This document shows positions 23,401 through 35,400 of a DNA stretch of 64,000 nt, piece by piece (position 1 is the stretch's first letter; every line of letters starts with the position of its first letter). The position numbers were made by a program, and so were the translations under genes. The stretch is from Phymorhynchus buccinoides (Eukaryota; Mollusca; Gastropoda; Neogastropoda; Raphitomidae), in NCBI GenBank assembly GCA_017654935.2, contig CM065684.1, forward strand, positions 63,769,594 through 63,833,593, given 5' to 3'. The notes beneath the pieces are model-generated. The model searched no databases, was not told the DNA's origin, and was given only the letters and a program-made list of their open reading frames with translations.

Positions 23401-26400
23401 ATCCCCTCCGATGGCCATGTCCACAATGCCCAGGGACACCCGTGGAGACAGTGTGTGAGGTGGGGGGTGGCTTAGGTCCTAGTGGATGGACCCCCCCTGA
23501 TCCCCTCCAATGGCCATGTCCACAAGGCCCAGGGACACCTGTAGAGACAGTGTGTGAGGTGGGGGGTGGTTCAGGTCCTAGTGGATGGACCCCCCCTGAT
23601 CCCCTCCGATGGCCATGTCCACAATGCCCAGGGACACCCGTGGAGACAGTGTGTGAGGTGGGGGGTGGGTTAGGTCCTAGTGGATGACCCCCCCCCTGGT
23701 CCCCTCCGATGGCCATGTCCACAATGCCCAGGGACACCTGTGGAGACAGTTTGTGGTGGAGGTGGGGGGTGGGTCAGGTCCTAGTGGATGGCCACCTACC
23801 CCCCCCCCCCCCCCTGATACCATCCGATGGCCATGTCCACAAGGGCCCAGGGACACCTGTGGAGATCGTGTGACGAGGGAATGAGCTAAATGGCTAAGTC
23901 TCTAGGGGAAGACTTTTAAAGTGTTACATTTTCAATGAGAACATTTTCCTTTAGAGCCCACTTCTCTAGGATGTGGGAGATGAGCGAACTTCCCCAGCCC
24001 CTTTTCATCTAATACATTTATAATTTTGCCGGGGTTCTGGCTCGTATGATTGAAAGAAACACAAGTGGTATATTTGCTCTAAATGGCAGACAGAGTGAAG
24101 TAGGTTTTTACATGAAAATTACAAAACTTCCACTCTCATCAGTCTGACCAATGGGTTCAGGATTATTTGTACACTTGTAATTTATTTACTCACAAATCTG
24201 TATAACAGATTATGAAGCAATAAGAAAGCAGCTCAACAGCGCAAAAACAAAATATGTATGAAAAATGAAATCCAAAAGAATTATACAAGACCTTTGTCTG
24301 TCTGAAAAAGGTTAGCCCCAAGCCGGAAGGGTCACTTATATATTATCAAGTGTCCAGGTAAAGTTATAATTATTTATACTGTCCCAAGGACTCAGCTTAG
24401 GTAAGCTTCCTCTGTCTGGATCGTCGGTGAGTGCTGGGGTGACTAGGCTGGCTCTTCAGAGGAGAGTAGTTCCCAGTATTTCTGGATGAGGCGTCGCGGG
24501 ATGGCACATCACAGGCGTGGTCTCCTCAAGGTTTATGGGTGCGGTGGCGACTTGGCGGCGGCACCGTCTTCTTGCTTGTGAGTCAGGGGTAAGGCTTCCT
24601 GACCACGATGCCCTGCTGAGAATCACAGGAGGATATGGGTGTAGATCTCTATGGATTAGAGACAAGGGGCTTCAGTCGGCAGGGTATTAGTGAATCCCAA
24701 CCGGCTAGAAGACAGGCCTTGTTCAATAGCACTATGAAAAATAATATGAATTTTAGTTGTCAAACTGAAATAAAACATGAAAAGTTTACTGGAATCAACT
24801 GTTATGATTCATTAACAAGCTAGATCAAAATCTATGATCAATCAAGCAAGCAAATATCATTCTCAGTCCAACACTTTGGAAAGGAATGTAAAGTGAACAA
24901 AATATAGTTAAAAGCTGCAAGTTTGCAACCAAGAAGTTTCACACATACACATGTATGTATACAAATCAAAGTAGGCATAGAATAAGGTTCTTGCACAAAA
25001 AGAGTTAAAGTCAAAATAAAACACAAAAGAGTGAATATGTGCACATAATTAGACCAGCATATTTACCAATTCTTTTCACTGACACCTCTACTACTTATTC
25101 AACATGGAGCATAGAATTTGAATCAAAACCGAATCAAACAAAACTAAATCTCAAGCAATTATTTTATACCCAAACACATTCAATATTACTTAGGAGTTGG
25201 GCTACTAGCACTACTGGCAGGCAACAAGCTGAGGGTTTGTTCCTACAGTGTTGACTCACCAGTTTAGCTTGCTTGTGACTATGACTAAGAGGCAAGGCAA
25301 GGCAAGGCGAATGTTTATTCCATACCCACTGGGGCACAGAAATATAAACCAGTACACACATAGTTAAAGACTTAAAATTTATCAACCAAAAAAAGGATGT
25401 TCCAGCAAAAAAAAAAGGTATAAGTGCATGGCTTTGAGACATCGATTTCTCAGCACATATGTAATTTACACCCTCCTGCTGGGGGGACTATTTCTGGTTC
25501 TTTCCGTGGTTAGGTTAGATGGTCTTTTCCTTTGCCACAAGCATCTGTTTTTGTCAAATCATCTATTTTTTTGGAGCATTAATCGCTGTCTTAGTAACAT
25601 CGAACCAAAACAGAGTGATGTCTAATTATGAAAACGACGAGGATATATCTAGAAAAATATACTTTTTATATTCTATACCATGATTACAAAAAAACAAAAC
25701 ATAATGTGACATTTTGTTCATACAGATCATCGAAAGAACTGTTTATAATGTACAAAGTGCTTAAGTTTAATCAAAAGTTTCTTATTTTTTTCGGAGAAAA
25801 CATGCATTAAATTTATACGCATTTGTCGCACACAAAGTACCGCCGAAGATATCTGTTTCTTTCAGTGTTAAAGAAGGGGACAGACAAACAATAATGGACT
25901 CATCTGCCACATCGTTCAGATTTACTTCATCATTATCAACATGCATTACCAGGTTTGTAAAGAAGCAATCTTTAAGACATCTCTTCACTTTCTCTTTGAA
26001 CCATAATGGATGTACATCAGCAAATTTTGAATTCAACCAAAACTGCTTTAAACCATTTCGTTTAAAAACGTATGAATGTATTTTGATATTTTTATTTTCG
26101 TGTATTTTAATTCATCCATTCTCAAAGTGGGAGGTTGGGGGGGGGTTTTATACACATAATGATAGCTTTTTCACTTGCATTGGTGTGATGGTGGTGTCCT
26201 AGTGGGTTTGCTGCCTCAAGTGCGAGAAGATTTTTGCCCTTTTATCGTCTGCTTTTTTAAACTACTGAAGTGAAAACATTGCCTCCCTTGTTTGATTAGT
26301 TTAGCAACCATACTTTAAGCGCGGAAAAATACAGTAAATGAATTCAATTATACATTTTGTTCATTTTATACGAAAAAAAAAGTATTTATCGTCTTTTAGA

Positions 26401-29400
26401 AAATTCTTGCACAGAACCTTACTGAAGAAAAGTAAAAATAATAAAAACATTGTTCGTGAAATTTTAAGTCACGTGACTAAATCATTGCAGCACTTGAGAT
26501 GCGTACGGGCCCACGGTAGGGCTCACACTTCTCCAATCCTTGTTTCGATTGAAACGAACACTCGAAGAAGAACCACGTTTCTGTCGAACATCTCGACATG
26601 TCCACCTCGTTTTCGTATTGTCGTCGTCGTCTTGCCCTTTTTCATATGGGTCACAAACAGGGAGGGTTGAAAGGCCTTCATTAGTATGCTTATTTTAGTT
26701 GGTTGCCAAGCGTTTTGATAAATCATCGTACGTGGTGTCAGACTTGGCAGTGTATTTTGTAATACGAATACTCTGTTGAACTCAGTTAGCCATATTTCGT
26801 GATACCTTCTCATAGAAATAAGAGAGGTGTACGTGCCAATGAAAGCAAGCATGCGTTTGTTTTTATGTTTTTAATTGTGGGTGAATCGAAGTCTGCGCGC
26901 GCGCGCGCGTGTGTATGTTGTGTGGTGTAGGACATTTCTATTTGACCATTATTTTTTCGAATGTGTTCGTGATGTGACAATGTACAGTCCCATCCGGTTA
27001 TAAGAAAGTTGATTGGAAAGAATTTTAGATAGAAGAAGAAATGTCAAGCCTACAATAAGACCGTGAAGGCATATATGTTTTTTTAATGAATTTATTTGTC
27101 ATTTTTGCTATTATTAATGTAACATACATTGAACGCATTTTTTCACCCGTGTGTCCTCACAGTTTTGACGGCCTGTCCATTTAGAATAACGTCCTTTTAA
27201 CCTACTCCTGGGCGTCCGTGCGAGCGTTGAAATGAAAGCAGGACAACTGGTTAAACCAAATGATGCATTCTGGGATTTAACAGTGGACTGAATACAGGGT
27301 ATTTCCTGTCTCTCCAAATATCATGAAAAGGAGTCGATGGGTCCCGCACTTTCAAACACCAACTATAAAATTTTAGTTGCAATCTTTGAATAATATCATT
27401 CCAGATATAACAAAACAAATTTCAACATCCGTATGTAAGAATTGGAAGTAACGTTTTATTAAATAGGTTCAATCATGTCTGCAGGAAAGCTCATAACTTA
27501 GCTTTTGTCAACACAGCAACAATGCCGAGAAGCTCGATCAAACAGGTCATGTTGTGGCAACATAAATCGGTTTACTTATAGCTAACTTTAACCCTAAGTA
27601 CAAGAAAATCTTTTCTGTTCCTATAAAAGGAAGTCAATGAAAACCGTCTAACATACAAGTTTACATTTCTTAGCATTTAATTCAATTTCCCATTTTTCAC
27701 ATGCTGTTTGATACAATCGACCTTGCTGCAGATCCGCTGAAGTTTCAGAAAAAATGACAGTGTCGTCTGCATTACAGTAATAAAACAATTTCAACAAATG
27801 TCTACATCAGATTCACTGATGCCTGCTTCATTTGCTGCCCTGCAACATAATAAAAAAAAAAAAAAAAAAAATGTAACAATGCCAGTCATATCACCGACAT
27901 AAATTCTTTTCATATCATTCAAAAAACATGGCACATTGTCAGGTAACAAATTCTCTCCTTGTCTCACACCGACATCTAGAAAAATAATCCATAAAATTCC
28001 CATTAACAGCTAACATGATTTCGGCTTGAAGTACATTTGTGTTATTACTCTAATAGTTTGCCGTTAATGCCATTATTTTATCAATTTCTGACACAAAACG
28101 ACCTATATTTACTTTATCAATGCTTTTCGTAAGTCCTAAAATGCACAATGTAATCGTTTTTTTTACTTAACAGCAAAATATCAATCACGCCATAATATAG
28201 TAAACAATGGTCCGAGTGTTGAGAAACGTTACTCCTAAAACACTTTGTTCCATGCCAATCAAACCAAAATGACTCGATGAATACAATTTAAACGTTCATT
28301 CAGGATACTTGTACAATTTTCCAAAGCATGACAACATAGTAATACATCAATAGTTAGTGAATCTCAGGGGCATCCTTTATTTTTAAATATAGGATGCATT
28401 ACTCCATTACCATCATACGGTACTCCTACCATTATTAGCACAAGGTTTAATATTAATATACACACTAAGCATTTTTACTGCTGAATATTGCGGAATTCAT
28501 GTTATAAATAATGTTATCTAGTCCGCAGGCCTTGTTATGCTTAGCTTGTTTATGCAATGTAAATCTCAGTAATTCATTATCCAAAAGCATTCGCATTATC
28601 ATTATTAAAGTCTTACCCAAATGCGTGATCATCTTCTTCTTCACCTACTGCTTTCAATTTTTAATAGATTTTTTTTAAGCTTGCACTGGGTTTGATTAGG
28701 TTAGGTTTTCTCTTTTCGGTTTAAATGGTCCAATGAGCCTTTTGTCTTTTGCTGCAATTGTCGCATTGTTTTGCCCTTCGTGATTACATTTTCTCTTGTT
28801 TTCTAACCGTTTTCTTATATGCCTTGCCCCATGGTCTCCTTTCTGCCTTCAACAAATCATTTTTCATAAGTAGACTTCTTCTCCTACAACTGAATAATTC
28901 TTCTTAACCTTACAGTACTACGTTGAACAGGATGGTTTATTTTTTGTTTTTTCTTTTTAGGCTGTACACAGTTCGTTTTCTTTTTCACATATTTATGTAT
29001 TTGCACTGTTAAGTACGATCTCTTAACGTCTGCCCACATATTATCAACACTATTTTAATTTAATATCTCTAGCCGTTTATAAGCAAATCATCAAGTTCAA
29101 ACTCTATTGATGTAATGTTTTTCAACATCTAAATCATTCAACAAAAGTTTTTTTCAAGGCGTATTCCATTTCCATAATACTTTGGCATCAATGGGGCACT
29201 ATAGGAACTTGTACTGGTTCTCTCTTCTATCAGTTGATGAAATTACAAACTTAGATAGACAAGGGGACACTGGATGTCTGAAAATAATTCATTAAGAATC
29301 ATGCACACAAAGTATGCAACACTATCAACAAAGCAAATGACACAACAGCGTAATCCACCCAGACGCTTCTTACAAGTCGTTTCCTTTACCATGATACCTT

Positions 29401-32400
29401 TACTGATCTACCGTTAATAATAATAAACTGACATTCCTTACAAACACTTCATTAATTCATGCCCCATGGGGTTTGTCCCTGTCTATCTTTAGAGTTTCTT
29501 ACAGGAAAATTAACATCTCTATCGAACACACCATCGCAAAAAGAGTTAGTAACAACAACTCAATTTTACCTGGCCAGTCTCTGAGTTAAATCCCCTAACA
29601 GACAAACACTGCTAAGGCCCAAGTGCTAAAAAAGAAGGAAAGCTACAGATCCCGCTTTCGATACAAACAGCGGTCATGCGCTTTTTGCTTACACGGCAGT
29701 ATTTGTCAAAATCCCATGCCGAGGGAAAGAGAGAACTAAAGGACACCGCTTTCGCCGTGGGGAATCCTGTGATGTCACAAATCTAAGCCCCGATAAGAAA
29801 AAGAGTGGATGGATAAATAGAAAAGACGGTGTGGGGTGTAGAGGAAAAGTGGCGCGTGTGTGACACATTCCACTCACAGAGTGTGTGAGGTGGGGGGGGC
29901 TATGTCCTAGCGGACCATTTCGTGAAAAGCATCAAAACTATCTTGTCATTGTCCCATTATCATCATCTTTTGTCACTGTCATTATCATCATCTTGGACAG
30001 ACCAGAGCAGCTACAGGGACCTCAAGTAAACATCTAATAAACAATCTCTTCTTTCTTTGATATTTTTGTCTTCCTGCCCAAAAGTTCTTTTCGTCTTACC
30101 AATGAGCAATTTAAACATTTATCATCATATAATTCTCATCCTCATCCTCATCCTAATGTATTGCCTTTGTCATCGTGCATCTTAATCTTTATCATAATAA
30201 TACAGGAATACAAAATCTCAGAATAACACATATAACTAACGTAACATTTTTGAAAAAAAAAAAAAGAAAATAGAAATAATGCAATGTTAAGTGTTACTTG
30301 TGACCAAAAAGACTTATACAATTATATCATGTGGCTGACTGAACTCGTCAGCCTAGATGTTGAACCTAGCGTGTATCTTTTGGTATTTGGCATATTCTAG
30401 TCTAGATGGTCTCTGTGAACAAGGCTCTGTGAAATTCGGGCTGCTCGCCCACGAGAGCTCGTCACTGCAAGCGGAGCACCTACACTTTATTTTTTGCCAC
30501 ATAGATTAGTTTTAACTTAAATTGGACTGCAGACTTCCATCCTACATTGTCATACCAATGCCCCGCTCCCCCGCTAGACCCCCGGCGATACAGTTTGTTG
30601 TCGTGGGGGTTGTGGACAGCCCGTCAGTGTTGGGTGATGCTCTGCCACTGACACAACATGTCCTCGCACCCCTGCTTGCCCCAAGATACATCCACCTGTA
30701 ACACCACAACACCATTCCAAGATTATGATGTAGATACCTGCAATACTATAGAATAACAACATAGCATCATGTAACATGCTGCTGCCCTAACACACGTCCT
30801 CCACCGCTCCTTCCAAGATACATCCCCGCTGGTAACACCAACAACACCATTCAAATTATATGCAATACACTGCAATACTATAAGTACAAACTAGCATAAT
30901 GTAACATGTTTCGGTACACTGAAACACACAACGTCTTCCACTGCTGACTTGCCCAAGATACATCCCCACTGGTAACAACACAACACCATTCCAGATTATA
31001 ATGTAATACACTGCATACTATTGGCTCACTGCATGTATGGTTATTAACGCCCTTGGCAAAAGTTAAAGACCCTTGTTGATCAGTATCCAAAAAGGGCAGC
31101 CCTCTTGCAAAGGCACGCCATTAAGTGACGCTCAAATAGGGTTATATTGGCGAGAATTTACCCTTCTTTGGTCATACTCAACCATCTTCCCCTCCCCCAC
31201 CAAGGCATTCACTCTTGCAAAAGGTTTCTCTGCATTTGCCAATATATGCAACATAGCAATAATGGAACATGCTGCTGCCACTGAAACACGTCCTTCAATG
31301 TGACTTGCCCAGATACATCCCTCCTGGTAACCCCACAACACCATTCCAAATTTAATGTAATACCTGCAATACTATAAATGCAACATAGCATAATTCAACA
31401 TGGGTACTGCCACTAACACACCTCCCTCCACTGGACGATTTGGCCCAAGATACGTCCCCTTGCACACCATTCAATTATGATTGTTTACGCTGAAATGCAA
31501 CATAGCATAATTTAACATGGGATGCCATTGAAACCAGGCCTCCACTGCTGACTTGCCCAAGATACATCCCCCTTTACCACAAATGAATACACCTCATGGA
31601 CAATAATTCTAACAGATAAGTTTTAGCTTCATGTAAATGTGTTTGTCGTCCACAAACGGACCATAGTGTGAAACTAACTATAACCTGCACCTTATTATGA
31701 CAGATTGCTAACGGTGGTTGGATGATGTTTCGAATCACAATGTTGCTGCTTGCAGCCGAGAGGACATTAACCCTGTTTTCACTTTCAGTGTAAAACTGTT
31801 GAAACCAATATGACCGCTAATATACTCTTGATCACCACACCAAAGAGGCAGTGATCACGTTTTGACAACCCCCCCATCCCCACCCACCCCAGTGCAAGTC
31901 TTCACCCACACGTAGCCCTACCTCCGATCACTGGATTGGTTGCAAACTTCACTGAAAAAAGACGATTCGCAACATACCTAAACAGACCATATTCATTATT
32001 TATTTCATCATCATTAATCACGTGTTACTCTGCTATGTGGTGGCAATGCATGTGCATTTACTGGGTCTAGGTGAGTCTGTGTGTTTGTGTCCGAGGGTCT
32101 GTGTACATGTGTGTGTTGTGTGTGTCGCGTCGTGTGCGTGCGTGCTCGTGTGTGTGTGTGTTTGTGCCGTCTGTCTCACTCTTATCTTTCTTAAGCCTAC
32201 ATCCAAACTCCAAAAAATTCCGGAGACAAAGTTCAAACTTGGGCACAAAGTCCATAAATTTGGTTCTCACACACGCACGCACGCACGCACGCACAGCACA
32301 CACACACACGCACACGCATACACGCACACATACACGCACACGCATACGCACACAATACCAGCATCCAGAATCCTGGAGACGACGGTAGCATCGAACTCAG

Positions 32401-35400
32401 GCACGTAGTGATCCATGAACTTGGTTCCGTTCCTCATGGGCACTCCTGCCACTGCTGTATTGTCCTTGATGGCTACCCTTTTGCCAAACAGTTTGCCGCT
32501 TGGCGCGCCTTGGATGTCACAACGCCACGCCCTGAAAACCATCAGTATCGTCATCACTGTCATTATCATCTGTATTGTCATTATCATAAATTTTATCCGA
32601 CCCCCCCGGAAAAACACCCCATAAATATCAACATCACCATGTTATCCTAGATGGCGACTGCTTTACCAAACAGCTTACGGCTTGACACAACCTTCGATGT
32701 CACAACGCCACGCCCTGAAATCATCAGCATTGTCATCATTATTGTCAGCATCATCATCATGACAATCATCAAGATCATTAGCAACAACATTGTAACTGTC
32801 AAGTTAACCTTCATGGTTACCGTTTGAAGAAAATGTTTGCCCCCAGAGGCTGCTTGGGTGTCATCATACGCAGTGTTGTCCTTGATGGCTATTGTTTTAC
32901 GTAACAGCTTGACGCGCCATTGGGTGTCACAACCGCCTCGCCCCTGAAATATCAGCATCTGTCCACATCCTCATCACCATCCTCACATGATCACTACCCT
33001 CCTCCTCTTCATCACTTCTATATTGTCCTTAATGGCTACCATTTTGCTAAAACCGTTTCCCTCTAGATGCCGCTTGGACAATCACAGAGCACTATTTTCA
33101 TCAGCATCATCAGCATCGTCATCATCTTTAACGATTAATGTTTTCCAAACTGGTTTGAAATGTTTCTTGGATGTCGCAGTACTTACTATACTACAGTCTA
33201 AAGTAAGACAGAGAGAGATAGAAGAGAGTGGGGGGAGGTGTTTGGTGGGCTGGCGGGATGGAGTGAGGGAGGGGGGGATAGTGGGGAGAGAGAGAGAGAG
33301 AGGTGTGTGTGTGTAGGGGTGTGGGGGTGTGCATGCATGTGTGTGCGTAAGCTATTCCGCACACACCAATGATTAAAGCATCGCTAGTTTAATGACCATG
33401 TAGGTCTTATCTTCACAGAACTACAATTGCGCACAGAATTGTAGAAACCATTCATTTTCGTCCCAAATGCTTTGAATCTTGTGGAAGTTGGGTGAGCATA
33501 GCAGCACAGATATCTCCGGCTAAACCAAGACTCACTTATTAATTTACCCCACCACCCCCAGAAGAAGAAGCTGTCCCTGCTTATCTCATAGCACAAAAGA
33601 GCACAGAAACCAACTTTGGCAACTGTCACCTTTAGTAATAGGCTTTTTCCACTGCTGTGGGTGATCACTTTACCGCTGAACCTCCGTCGCTTGTGAACGC
33701 CTTGAGACAGATAGATAGAAGTTGTACAGTCTTTACTTTTGCCTTGATTATTATATCTTCACATCACATCATTTTCATCATCATCATTATCATCATCATG
33801 CCATCACCATGTCATCACCACAACCATCATCATGTTATCTTCACCACCATCATCATGTCATCACCACAATCACCATCATCATCATCACTATCATCATCGC
33901 CGTCGTTATGTCATCACACCATCTCATCATCTTCTTCATCATCATCATATAATCATCACCACCATCACCACCACATCATCACCATCATCATCATGCCATC
34001 ATCACCATCATCATCATATCATCATCATCATCATCATCATCGTCATTGTGATCATCATCATCCTCACCACCACCATCATCATCATCATCGTCATCATTAC
34101 TATCATCATCATCATCATATCATCACATCTCCTTCTTCATCACATATTAATAATCATCATCACCATGATCATAATCATATCATCATCATCATAACAATCA
34201 TCACCACCATCACCACCAACATCACCAACCACCATCATCATCAACTTTCATCACCAGCAACCACCATCATGCATCATCACCACCACAATCATCATCACCA
34301 CCATGATCACCATGATCATAATCATATCATCATCATCATAACAATCATCACCACCATCACCACCAACATCACCATCATCATCAGCATCACCATCACCATT
34401 CTCATCATCATTATTATCATAATCATAACCTTCTTCATCACCATCACTATTATCGTCACCATCATCATCACCATTTTTATAATCATCGTCATCATCATCA
34501 TAACAATCATCACCACCATCTTTCGTCTTCATCCACATCATATAATCATCATCACCATCATCATCATTATCTTTATCATCATCGTCATCATCATCATAAC
34601 AATCATCATCAGTGAGGTATAAAAGAAAGTCAAAAGCTAAACGGATGTAATGAGTGAATGTAACAAATGCGTCGCATGGCGTCAGGCAGTTACCATGCGT
34701 TACAGGGGTTGTCCTCCGGCTGGGGTCTGTGTCCTGGGGTCCGGGGGTACTTGACCACTGGCACTGTGGGGTCCACCATCTCACTGACCCTCTGGTAGGA
34801 AGCGGTCAGACCCTTCATTTTCTCTGCGCACGGACAGGAGCACAATGTCATCACAGGCGTGCACAGCACAAGTCACTGGCACACGTGCGCAGAGACATAA
34901 ATTGTCAAAACAAATGCACATGCACAGTCACACACGTGCGCAGAGACATTTGTCAAAACAAACGCACATGCACAGTCACACACGTGTGCAAAGACATTTG
35001 TCAAAACAAACGCACATGCAGTCACACACGTGCGCAGATACATTTGTCAAAACAAACACACATGCAAAGTCACACACATGCGCAGAGACATAAATTGTCA
35101 AAACAAAAGCACATGCACAGTCACACTCTCGCACTCAAAGGCTATCCAAATGTGCCTCACAGACATTTTTCAAAGCCAACGCACATGCACAGTCACACAT
35201 TGTGCGCACCCCCTTGCAGAGTGAAAGTGCACAATCAACACACACACATACAAATTTTTGATTGATGTTTGTATTTTGGTTTAATGAGGGCAGGATAAAA
35301 AAAAAGCTTTGTCAGCTAAAAAAAGATAATTTTGACTTGACTTGACACACACACACACACACACCAGGGACCCCCATTTGGGGGTCTATGAAGTACTAAA

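Noticed and set aside
22386..23885. CRISPR-like array because of regular repeats
   Set aside because: Units are direct tandem copies of exon sequence with no unique spacers, in an animal genome.
32067..32350. GT/CA inverted pair as a functional hairpin
   Set aside because: Simple GT and CA microsatellites near each other pair by composition alone.
34850..35235. Another exon-edge array, seeded by the exon b acceptor (shared GTGCGCAGAGA)
   Set aside because: The match is short and in the opposite orientation to the acceptor, so it may be chance.
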